From the NCBI GenBank assembly GCA_009760855.2, contig WPIO01000018.1, positions 3,999,001 through 4,063,000 of the forward strand: 64,000 nucleotides of DNA, read 5' to 3'. Below, piece after piece: positions 48,007 through 57,742 of the stretch. Origin of the DNA: Cristatella mucedo. Taxonomy: Eukaryota; Bryozoa; Phylactolaemata; Cristatellidae. The notes below the pieces were generated by a model, which saw only the letters and a program-made list of their open reading frames with translations, ran no database searches and was not told the origin of the DNA. Every line of letters starts with the position of its first letter. Position 1 is the first letter of the stretch. A program made the translations under genes and the position numbers.

Positions 48007-48150
48007 GATGGTGCTGGAGCGAAGGCTGGGGCGCACCTGGTGTAGCAGGCGGAGTGGCGTCCGTTAGCGATGTCGACGGAGATGGAAACGGATCAGGAGG
48101 CGGGTTTTGCGACGAACTGGGTATCGGCGGAGGTATGATGGCTGTTAAAT

Positions 48151-48507
48151 TCAAGCAGCGCTTGCGTGGCAGCGCTTCGGGACTGAAGCAGACGAGCAGA
48201 CGAAGGGGCAGAGTGGGCGTGCGATGAGAAGCGAGGAATTTCGATGTCGAGTGAGGTGAGTAGACATCGCATGCAATTGGCTGATATGCCGAGGACAGTA
48301 ACAGCAGTCAGTTGACGTAATGGGCCGAGACTGAGGACGCAGAGTGGTGGAGGGCGGCACAGGCACCCTGGAGGTGGCAGAAGAAGCCATGGAACCTACT
48401 AGGTTCGCTTGCTCGTACGGATTTTCTGAGCAGCTACGTTCGCGAGGTGGCCGCCTCTTGCAAGATGGCCGAGGACAAAGCTGCTTCAGCAGCCTTCCCT
48501 GCAGCAC
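48151..48507 (-). CDS. R2-group LINE N-terminal segment with a C2H2 zinc finger
   Basis: A 118-codon open frame with Arg, Ser and Pro-rich N-terminal sequence, then C68-x2-C71-x12-H84-x3-H88, a textbook C2H2 finger (CCYCPRHISQLHAMSTHLTR begins at residue 68). A further CPFVC pair follows. In R2-group LINEs such fingers bind the DNA target. It lies upstream of the RT relic on the same strand and shares its GC-rich composition. A host zinc-finger exon is the alternative, but I see no splice structure. Confidence 0.5.
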   Translation of the reverse strand: MLQGRLLKQLCPRPSCKRRPPRERSCSENPYEQANLVGSMASSATSRVPVPPSTTLRPQSRPITSTDCCYCPRHISQLHAMSTHLTRHRNSSLLIARPLCPFVCSSASVPKRCHASAA

Positions 48508-48530
48508 GGATGCCTAACTTTGCGTAGCTT

Positions 48531-48905
48531 GGCACCACCGGCTCATATATATGTATACATTTAATATTTTAATAAATCTATATATATATATGCATATATA
48601 AATAAATGCATGTGTGTGTCGGTGAAAGTGTGTGCTATAAATGTTGCTTTCATAATTTGACTGGAAGTGATCAATCACAGTTTGCCAGTGGTAGTTACTC
48701 GTGGAGTACTATGGAGCTTTATTCCTTTTCAATTCTCGGCTCACTTCATATGCTCTAAGGAGGAAATGCATGAAAAGACCTAACTGAGATTGCTGAGCTT
48801 GCATCCAAGCAGCTTATTTTAGAGCTTTTCTGGGAAGAGATTATAGATTTAGTTATTTAACTATCAGCTAAAGTATATGAAACGTATAACAGTTTGGAGT
48901 TTTAC
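48531..48905. other. Unassigned, with a TATATATG-rich stretch
   Basis: An ATATATATATGCATATATAAATAA repeat lies at 48546-48605. The rest is the start of the intron below Ig-like exon 1. Confidence 0.5.
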
Positions 48906-49226
48906 CTGTTCCGTGTATTGCAATGGAGTCGCTGAAATAATCGACGTAGAACCGTGTTTTAAACAAGCATTTTGCTGTAAAAGTAGGGTAGCCAACACCT
49001 TGCAACTTAAAAATAGCTGTTGTTTTAGAGCAGTTGGCTTGAATTGACGGCAAAATGGTGAATTTTCCTGTGCTTGAACAGTCGATGTTAGGAGTGCTTA
49101 TGGTGGGTTCAGTAAGTAGTTGCATTGACCAAGACAGTCCCATCCCGACATTGGAATGCAAAGGAGTGCAGATTATATCAATATGAATATCTTGCTCTCC
49201 TCCTTTTGAATAAGCCTTGATTTCGA
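48906..49226 (-). CDS. Ig-like domain exon 1 (first complete domain)
   Basis: A 321-nt exon (107 codons), phase 1 at both ends. The acceptor is very strong (TTTTTTTAATTTTTCTTTAG, AG at 49227-49228); the donor is ACAG|GTAAAA at 48906/48905. It starts VEIKAYSKGGEQ and ends IAIHGTG. The cysteines are C1 in IIC, C2 in NIDC, C3 in IQANC and C4 in FTAKC, spaced 29, 15 and 20. The W-x5-C signature of the other four domains is missing here (LPSIQANC), although a Trp occurs earlier (LSWSM), where a canonical Ig C-strand Trp would be. The shared IHGTG ending and C2-C3-C4 spacing group it with exon 3. Confidence 0.8.
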
Positions 49227-49799
49227 CTAAAGAAAAATTAAAAAAATCTAGTTTGCTCGGTGCATGCAGGTTCATCAATTCACCTATTTCGAATTTTCTG
49301 TGATTATTCAACTAATAAAAAGTTTTATTTTTCTTTTTCGTTATCACTGTATTCATCACTATGGTATCAAAAGGTGTTTAATCTATAATTCAATAGTGAC
49401 CTATGTCGGCATCTAAAAATTAAATATATTTTACGATCCTTTTATTAATCAAACCCATTTAATTGGATTAGTTTGCAAAGTCAGTGTTGATTCAGATTGA
49501 TTCGTTTGTTAGTCTGTAAGTTAGTTTTCTTTTTAGTACACTTGTTTTTTACTGAATTCATATTTACGTTTAGTTCTTTGTGATGCATTATTTAGTATGC
49601 GCACTACGGCAAAATAAGAATAAATTTTGAAAAAGCTAGCTATAATTTGCCAATTCGCATATGTTTATGTAGCGTGTGCACGTAGCTAAAATTAAGCATT
49701 GAAAGATTAGAATTTTAGACAAGTAACAGTGAAATTATAAAATACTTAGTCCAACAATGATCTTTGATACCCAGCAGCTTGACTTTTCTATAATATTAC

Positions 49800-49945
49800 C
49801 TCCTTTACTGGTGCCCGAATTGGTGATATGGGCTGCAGGTGCTCCAAAGCTTCTGCTCGGGCCTACTGCCTTGACATTTAGGAAAGTTCCTGCCTGTGGT
49901 ACAAAAATGAATGTGTATCCACCAGGGTACGTAGGCCATCCTTTA
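49800..49945 (-). CDS. Upstream exon B of the Ig-like gene
   Basis: A 146-nt exon, phase 2 at its start and phase 1 at its end, so it joins in frame to exon A (phase 2) and to Ig-like exon 1 (phase 1). The acceptor is TTACTGACCAATAGCAG (AG at 49946-49947) and the donor is AAAGGAG|GTAATA at 49800/49799. It codes KGWPTYPGGYTFIFVPQAGT, then FLNVKAVGPSRSFGAP and ITNSGTSKG. No domain recognised; Gly, Pro and aromatic-rich, probably the mature N-terminus or an incomplete domain. The antisense strand is also open, which weakens the coding argument, but the matching phases on both sides support it. Confidence 0.55.
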
Positions 49946-49999
49946 CTGCTATTGGTCAGTAACAAAAGGGGCAATGTCAGCACAAAAGAAGAAGCTTAC

Positions 50000-50045
50000 C
50001 TATCGCCAATAAAGACGAGAAAAACAAGCAGCAACAGAGGTATAT
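50000..50045 (-). CDS. Upstream exon A, hydrophobic leader segment
   Basis: The donor GGCGATAG|GTAAGC at 50000/49999 is near consensus. In the frame that fits exon B, this segment codes DIPLLLLVFLVFIGDS, a strongly hydrophobic run like a signal-peptide core. The chosen start (after TTGCACAG, 50045) gives phase 1, but other acceptors (after TTTCAG or GCTAG) give phase 0. There is no ATG in this frame upstream before a stop, so the start codon must be in an earlier exon. The intron to exon B is only 54 nt. Confidence 0.45.
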
Positions 50046-51576
50046 CTGTGCAATACTGCTGAAACTTGAGTACAACCTAGCACAGGTAAAATTCTGCAGT
50101 AGAAAGATACAGAAGATTAATATTGTGATTCTCCTAAACTCAAACCGCAGCAATTGAGTCTGTAACAATAAGGTCAAAAGTAGAAAGGGATCGTAGGTAA
50201 AATTCATGCTGTTGATCACCCTTTACTTGGCTTGTAATATTTGCCTGGCATTGGGTCTGACTTTCTAACTATGCTGAGCATATCAGCGAAACTCGGACCA
50301 GCATTTTAGATTAAGGTTTAGAGGCTCGTCCATTATTGACGAAATAAAGTTTTTATTTTTGCAAGCAATAGAGAATCACGCTGACGGAGTATAGAATAAA
50401 GGAAACGATAGGCACGTTGCTGCATCGTGAATTTTCTCCATAGAGTGAATGTCACGTAGTTTATAGTTGTCAATAATCATTATGATATCTGAATGCAAAA
50501 ACTTCAAAAATCTTAAGGCTTTTAAATGATGAACTATTTTAACCTATTTGCAACGTCTTTAATCCGATTTCATAATTCGGACGGACTTTATCTCGGAGCT
50601 TTCCGGTGTGTGCAGGGTGTAGTCATTTCGGAATAGGAAATCAAACCATCAAACCTCAAACTCGAAGACTTTTTTCTTTGGGGATAGTTTTCCTAATAAC
50701 AGACAATCAAAGTTATCTATATCCTTAGTTGTGTTACCATTTCTAACTTTACTGATTATTTAGTAAAGCATTTGCTATAATAGCTATTTATATTAGGAAA
50801 CTTAAATCGTGCTGGGATAACATTGCAGGCTTTATTCTACCAGCGATTGCAATAACTGGCTATACTCTTTAAGTTACAATGTTTTAAAAAGCTATGTACG
50901 AATCTGACTCGCAAGAAGGGATTTCATTATAGAAAGCCGCCTTACCTAGACTTAAAGTTGAATTATCAAGTGTCAGGGATTGGTCTCAGTGTACCGAAAT
51001 CTTAGAAGGTCTATAAAAGGTGAATGAAGGACGAGAGATCTTCTTTGTGAAACTTCCGTTTTCAGTCGTAACGTAAACATTCATAAGCAAGGACATATGA
51101 ATAAGCTATACAAAAGAATTATATATATATGTATATGTATATATATATTACATGAAATTGCTAGATGGGTACCGTAGTTTACAATATTCATTGCATTCTG
51201 ATGTTCTCAGTAAGTAATTAAGTAAAAGTAAGTAAAAGTGTTGATTCTTGAATTGCTTAGGATTCTGCTTTCTTCTTACGATTGTCATACTTTTGCTCTA
51301 AATTCACACAAGTATTTTTTTTCAACGCTTGCATGTACTACAATAGCTACATAGAGATGTGTGAATACAAAATTACAGCAATTTTTTCTAGAGCCAACTT
51401 TTTGGTTGAAACGCTTTCTAACGATGCATCAAAATTGAACTCAACCTTAATGATCAATTCATATAAAAGACTTTAATTATAAGGCTGGTTAGTCCATCGA
51501 TCCACATGAAACCGTAACGACTAATGAATACGCTATATACAGCTGATCAATCAGCGTATACAATAATTTGGTTCTA

Positions 51577-51578
<2 letters not shown>
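50046..51578. other. Unassigned stretch upstream of exon A
   Basis: No repeats except a short TATATATGTATATG run at 51121-51150. No promoter motif I would defend. Confidence 0.4.

Positions 51579-51579
<1 letters not shown>

Positions 51580-51668
<89 letters not shown>
51580..51668. repeat. (CT)n-(TA)n microsatellite
   Basis: Pure CT for about 38 bp, then pure TA for about 50 bp. It directly precedes the tail side of an L2-A copy. Confidence 0.95.
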
Positions 51669-51671
<3 letters not shown>

Positions 51672-52246
51672 TTGATAAAGCACCCTCAGAGAACGCAATC
51701 AATTTCTAGGCGCTTTAAAATTGCTGCAAAGGAAACGCGATCGAGTGGTGGGGGTACGGACATTTCCTTCTGAACGTTTCCCCCGGACATTCCCTCCAGA
51801 CATTTTCCTTCCTGTGTTAGGACATTACCCTACTGGTATGCGGTTTAGGGTTTCGGTTTTAGGGTTTAGTGTTTAGGGATTTAGGGTTTAGTGTTTAGGG
51901 TTTAGGTTGTAGGGTTTAGGGCGGGCTGCACCTCCACCGCCTAAATCCACCCTTGCTGGTATTCCGCGCGGTCATTAGTGCGTATTAGGACATAACTAGA
52001 TCTCTTGAGGTCGAGTTATACTCAGTAGACCTCTGAGGCTTAGCGTTCATTTGCAGGAACTCGTGGCACGCCGTTGCTCGCGCCCGCTTTGACGGGTGCG
52101 AACAAGTGCCTGGCGGCATCGAGCGGGACCTAACTTCCGCAGGACCAAACTTATAGCTCGCTGCTTCAGCAGCCGCCGCAACCGCAACAGCCGCCGCCGC
52201 CGCTCGCTCCATTAGAAACCATACTTTCAATCCATGCATTTAGTTA

Positions 52247-52287
<41 letters not shown>

Positions 52288-53190
52288 TGTATTCTTAGTT
52301 ATACATTGATCAACTTAGGGGGAAATGTCCTACCGGGGGGGGGGAATGTCGGGGGGGGGGGAATATCTTAGGGTCCACCGGGAGGGGGAAATGTCGGGGG
52401 GGGGGGACGTCCAGGGTGAAGAAGTTTCCTACAACTGAGTGGTGATTTGTAGTACCATGCTTGATAAACAACATGAACATCACGATTACAGGGGACAATA
52501 AATTGGTGCATTTTTTTTTACTTTTTAAATATGGTCAAGTCAGGGAATGTGGTGACGCACGTCGGGCTTGATTAAAAGGCTTTGGGAGCATACCAACTAA
52601 ATGCACGGTCTCCAAGGGATTTGAGGTTTAGATGAGGTGTGGGTAAATAGTTAGATCAAAAGCGGGTGGTACGATGCTTAGCCTGGTGAGGCAGTAGATC
52701 TGAGAGGTAGGCTAGAACCAAGTGATGGAAGGACCTAAAAGTGAAAGACAACACAACCTTGAAATCGATCCTTTGCTTGACCGGTAGCCAGTGCATGTTG
52801 GCGAAAAGTGGTGTGATGTGGCCACTGAGATGCTCACGACAGACAAGCCTAGCAGTAGAATTTTGCACCAGCTGTAAGAGCCTGATTGCAGAGGCCGGTA
52901 GGCCAGCAAGTAGTGAGAGACAGAAGTCGAGACGGGATGTCACAAATGCATGGACCAACTTAGATGTGGTATCCCTATCTAAACAAGCCCCCGAATTTTA
53001 GCAATGTTATGTAGCTGAAAGTAGGCAGACTTGATTGTGGAGCTGATGTGGTCGCCTAATGAAAGGTCACTTCGAGATACCTAGATTTCGTGCAGACTCA
53101 ACAGGAGATATGCCTGTCCAGTTTCAGAATCACACCCGGTTTTCTCATAACTAGTAAGTTGGTTTTATCATTCAGTTTAAGAAAACTAGT
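51669..53190 (-). mobile_element. L2-A LINE interrupted by a DNA element
   Basis: The hairpin block at 51669-51750 (CATTTGATAAAGCACCCTC ... GGAAACGCGATCGAGTGGTG) resumes at 52437 with GAGTGGTGATTTGTAGTACC and continues through the 3' UTR and RT C-terminal region to about 53190, where a (CA)n run begins. The gap is filled by the element at 51751-52436. Decayed frames only (52656-52958). Confidence 0.85.
51751..52436. mobile_element. Foldback-like DNA element, 686 bp, 8-bp target duplication
   Basis: GAGTGGTG flanks both ends (51743-51750 and 52437-52444). The left end carries repeated GGACATTTCC, GGACATTCCCTCC and AGACATTTTCC motifs. The right end carries the same motifs inverted (GGGGAAATGTCC, GGGAATGTCGGGGG, GGGGAAATGTCGGGG). 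The interior holds a TTTAGGG-rich array (51842-51925), a GC-rich CCGCCG part (52150-52210) and a (TA)n run (52250-52286). No transposase is present, so it is non-autonomous. The 8-bp duplication would fit hAT- or foldback-type mobilisation. Confidence 0.75.
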
Positions 53191-53340
<150 letters not shown>

Positions 53341-53621
53341 GGTACATTTCTCTAGCTCATCGACAGTAGCGGTCCATTCGTCTAAAGCCAACTAGAATTA
53401 CGCCTGGCGTGAATTGGGATGATTAGGAACCGGATAAGTCATTATCTCATAACAAGACTATGCATGAAGCCTGTTTCTGGTAATTAAAAATTCACTGAAG
53501 TTATGGGATTGTAGTTTACTTTTAATAGCAAGCCTTAGTTCATCTTGAGGGCATGATGCCCTGAAGTTTTTGCAAAATTGCCATGACTAAGCAAGGACAC
53601 TTTAGCTTTCATAAGCATTGG

Positions 53622-54060
53622 TTTATAATAATAACAATAATAATGTACTTGATAAAGCGCCCTCAGAGAACTCAATCTCTTTCTAGGCGCTTTACATTTT
53701 CTGCAAAGGGAAATGCAATTGAATGGTAAGTAAAATCATGCTTGAAAAACCGACAAAATGAATAACATGGTTAGGGGTGACATGCACAGGGTTAGCAGGC
53801 AAATGTGGTTAGTGGCAGCATGCACAGTGTCAGCACGCATAAGCACGTGCAGAACGAATCACAGGGACCCACTAAATGCTGTCCTAAATAGGTGTGTTTT
53901 TAAGTTCCTTTTAAATGTGGTCAGGTCAGGGGATGTTCTGACGCAGGTCGGGAGGGAGTTCCAGGCTTTGGGAGCATACAAACTAAATGCACGGTCTCCA
54001 CAGGATTTGAGGTTTGTACGAGGTATTTCTAGACTGTTGGATTCCGAAAAGCGGGTGGTT
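53622..54060 (-). mobile_element. L2-A LINE, short 5'-truncated copy
   Basis: A TAATAATAACAATAATAATG tail, TACTTGATAAAGCGCCCTC, the hairpin block, the 3' UTR and the end of the ORF to CCGAAAAGCGGGTGGT. One of the least diverged fragments. Confidence 0.9.
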
Positions 54061-56070
54061 GGCTTGTCAGTACAGATTTACTTTTATTTGTCAGCGTATG
54101 TTTAGGTATCTGCGTGACGTCTGACCGAGGGCTGTGCTCGGTGGAGATAGCTCTATTAGCAGCTGTGACGCATCTTTAAGGTCGATCTATGGCGATCTTG
54201 AGTACTGGATTTGCAGCTAAGGATTCTCATTGGCCATTTAAAGAATGGCACTACTTGTTGGCTGCTGCTTGCAATCAAAGTAATCCCTTTATAAATTGAG
54301 AGTTATCTTCGCATACACATAAAAGCAACGAATACACAGGTTTCAGCTTTGAAATCAATGAATATAGTTTATGAAAACTGTGCTACACAGTAACACATAA
54401 AATAATACACGATCTCTAGCGTCGCATTGTCTCATCCTTAGGGCATAATTACAATTGATGGCTGCGATTTTTGAGTTAGTGTGCTCACCTAGGTGTTGAT
54501 AAGCAGATGAAATAGACACTTTTTCTGCAAAAAAATGAACCCATCTGCATTTCAATTCAGCTCAAAAACGTTAGACTACGCTCTTGTTAAATGCACACTT
54601 GAAGCAGGACGACTGCTAATCAGAGGTCGATGGAAACAACTGAATAATTCAGCACGTCTTCTGGCTATGGTTTGGTAGTCTTTGTTTGTCTTGAAATTAA
54701 GGACACTCGACATATCGAATAACTTTCAAAGATTTTCTGGATGAAGCCTATGAATTTACAACTTGCTTCGTGGCTACTATTGCAGGAGCACTTGACGTGA
54801 TTAATTGCAGCTCCTTCGCTGGTAAGTCTACTATTACCCGTGTTAACCATTTTGGTGATGCAGCTAAAGCAAGGAGTCGTGCAGCGAAGATTTATATATT
54901 CTTGGTAAGCGTCGGTGTCATGGTTATATTCAGTGCATTTTTACGGCCCCTAGTTAAATGCCGCTGCTTCCAGGTAAAAGAGAGGACGGCATCTTCATCT
55001 CGTCATCTCGTCCAGGCTCCGGCGATTCAGGATCTTATTTTAATCTCTTCGAATTATCCTCATTTTCACTTTGCTACCGTTTGATGTTGAAGCTGAAAAT
55101 GGAATTTGTTTCAAAGCCATTCACTGCTATCCCTGCATGTTAACTCACTTTGTATGCTTGCAGTGATACTATAGTCGCTTAATCGGCAAATATTCCAAAG
55201 CAACATGTTGTATTTACTGTTCTAATTTGGGGAAACGTAATTGCTAGCTGTTTTGACGCTTCTGAATCCTCGAGCCCAGTTCTTCTATATAAGGGCTGTA
55301 GAGTATGAACGGGAAGACTGTCAAACTAAAGCTGCTGCTGCAAAGACGGCGTTTGTGGGCTTGCTTCTGCGGGCTAAGCTTGCTGGCCTGCTCCATATGC
55401 AGCACACCTTACTGACTACGGTGTCTACCTGTATGTCTTCTAGTGTTCATTTGCCTTCTTCACTAAGCATGACGTCCTGCATTTCATTTAATCTCTGCAG
55501 CTGTTTCTGTTTAGAATTATGTTCGCTTAGGCCTGCCTACACACCCACAAGAGTTATTTTAACAATGTTAAAATATAGGTACTGTACTCAGATCATTTGG
55601 GAATGACGAACCAGGATTAAGTATCACTTGATAGATCTTGCTAAGCAGGAGTGTGGAAGCTGGGAGCTAGTTGCTGCTATTAGGTTTCAGCCTCCCGTGC
55701 TCATACATTGGTTTCGCTGGCGTTCTCACTGGTCACTGCTACACTCAAAGACTTAAATCTGTTTTAGGCGAAGGTAAGTCACTATTTTCAATGCAAAAGT
55801 ATGCCAAAAAATTAAAGCACTGGAAATCGTAAGTCAAGAAGTTATTACTTTAAAGTAATATATCCTGTTTTCTATAGTATTGAATCCCCAAAGCAAGGAA
55901 CCCGCTACAGTAAATGTAGGGATCGTTGAGCCCATTTGATTGAAAGTTAGTTAATATGGTTATTCAAAGTTATTCCAGCCTGAGAAATGAAGAGGACTGT
56001 GGTGAAATGCCATTCAAAGCCTCTCTGACCAGCTTATAATAAAGATTGGTATACTCAAGCGTATCCAGTG
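54061..56070. other. Unassigned stretch
   Basis: Frames at 54770-55084 and 55241-55606 show no domains and I do not support them. No repeats recognised. Confidence 0.4.
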
Positions 56071-56074
56071 TGCT

Positions 56075-56290
56075 TCAAATCGAATTAGATTGAGAATTCC
56101 TTAATACAAATCTCGATACTTCGTTGTCGTCCACATAATTTTTAAGCTGAATCTCCCAATCACTATAAACCTTGTAAGACTGTTGTGCAAAGCTTGATAT
56201 TCTGTCGTGCAGACATGCCTTAGTTTGTGTCATAAAATCTGCGAACGACCTGACGAATTTCACGACTAATGCTTCCCGTTTTAATGGAAG
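56075..56290 (-). CDS. Possible isolated terminal exon, no known domain
   Basis: After a possible acceptor AGAATCATTAG the frame reads LPLKREALVVKFVRSFADF, then TQTKACLHD, YSDWEIQLKNYVDD and SRFVLRN, ending SNSI and a stop. The composition is protein-like (amphipathic, charged). There is no partner exon, no phase support from neighbours and no homology that I recognise, so it may be chance. Confidence 0.2.
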   Translation of the reverse strand, partial: LPLKREALVVKFVRSFADFMTQTKACLHDRISSFAQQSYKVYSDWEIQLKNYVDDNEVSRFVLRNSQSNSI

Positions 56291-56351
56291 CTAATGATTC
56301 TCTATTAGCACCACTGAAACTCTCGGAAACTCTTATCATTAGCATATTCCT

Positions 56352-56603
56352 CATAACAATAATGATAACAATAATAATGCACTTGATAAAGCGCCCTCAG
56401 AGAACTTAATCTCTTTCTAGGCGCTTTACATTTGCTGCAAAGGGAAATGCAATTGAATGGTAAGTAAAATTATGCTTGAAAAGCAAACAAAATGAATAAC
56501 ATGGTTTGGGGTGACATGCACAGGGTCAGCATGCAAATGTGGTTAGTGGCAGCATGCACAGCATCAGCACGCATAAGCATATCAAGGACGAATCACAGGG
56601 ACA
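56352..56603 (-). mobile_element. L2-A LINE, short 5'-truncated copy
   Basis: Tail with AACAATAATAATGC, the hairpin block and 3' UTR up to GAATCACAGGGAC, where unrelated sequence begins. Little diverged. Confidence 0.9.
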
Positions 56604-57740
56604 TAACACACAAGTTTTCTGGTCTCGCAGCTAGTATTATTGGCGTTGATACATACCTCTGAGGGACATTTTTAAAATTAGGGCAACACAAAGCACAACC
56701 TATTTATGCAGCAGGGCCATTGGATTACAAAATAAGCTGGATAATGTCAAAGTCGGCTCTCTGACCAAAATTAAAGCAATGATTGAACGATCAAAAAGCC
56801 TGAATTATAGAGTGATACATAAACCTTTGTTGCTACAGCCACATGCAAAAAATAGTGATTGCTGAATCCATTTCTGATGAATACTTTATTTAAAGAATTC
56901 TCCCTGATCTTTTGGATTTTTGACAGCGGGAATTAATTAATGCGTTCATGCCCGTAGTGTAGAATGGTGTGGCTGCAACTTCTTCGTTATTCGGAGCAAG
57001 GAAGCAGAAAACTCTTACACTTGCAGTATTTCCAGAGTTTTCTATCGCTGCTCAGACCCACTTTATTAAGCTCTGCAGCCTCAAGTAATGCTGCAAATTA
57101 ATTACCTTCCTAAAAATCACGTCTATTATAAGCCGGAAGCAAGTCCTAAATTTACCTCTGCAACACCTGAATGTGCCGTAAGCCCCTAAGGGGAATGTCC
57201 GAGGAGTGTGGAGTTATGCGCCCACCCCTAAAATATTTATCTCCCTCAGAACACATTTTTATATTTCTCAAACGCTAATGAAACGATCGGAATGCAAACT
57301 GGCACAAAAAAGGGAAAAATTATATATCTTTTGATATGGTCATAGCTGTCACGTTGACCTTCTGATGACCTGTAAAGGTCAAGGTCTCACCTTTCTTGGG
57401 TAAAAAATTATTTTTGGATGAAACCCGCAGAAATTACACCAGGCAAGTAAGCTATTTCACCGTAATTGACATCATAAAAGCAACAGCGTTCAGTCCTTCA
57501 CCTTAGCACGCATCTTGAGCTTATCCTATTTATCCTCAGCAGGATGAGATTTGTACCAGAATGAGGTTCCTTCTAAATAGCTTGAATTGAGAAAAAATTC
57601 CGATAGCATTATAAAGTGACTAAATTTCAGAGAAGATGCTCTTTAAATTGAAACAAAAAGTTAACCATAACAAACTAGGGCATTCTTGAAAGGTGGCCTG
57701 CAAAACCCAAGTAAATTGCAGCATAGCAAAGTACCTTAAA
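56604..57740. other. Unassigned stretch
   Basis: Nothing recognised. Confidence 0.4.
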
Positions 57741-57742
57741 AG

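Larger units (their letters stand above)
45960..48530 (-). mobile_element. R2-group LINE relic (GC-rich)
   Basis: A sharply GC-rich island in an AT-rich window. On the minus strand a C2H2 zinc finger (48306-48244) lies upstream of an RT domain (47340-46470). A zinc finger at the N-terminus followed by an R2-type RT is the layout of R2, R4 and NeSL-type LINEs. The element is interrupted by SINE-1 (47820-48006) and by an (AT)n-rich microsatellite (47440-47630), and contains stops. Its restriction-like endonuclease was not recognised. The 5' and 3' ends are estimated from composition. Confidence 0.6.

Noticed and set aside
49757-50062. 101-codon plus-strand frame
   Set aside because: It is antisense to exons A and B, which have matching splice phases on the minus strand; the plus frame has no such support.
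51842-51925. A chromosome-end telomere
   Set aside because: The TTTAGGG-like array is short, imperfect and enclosed in an insertion with target duplications.
55241-55606. 121-codon plus-strand frame
   Set aside because: Low-complexity Ser/Cys/Leu content, no recognisable domain.
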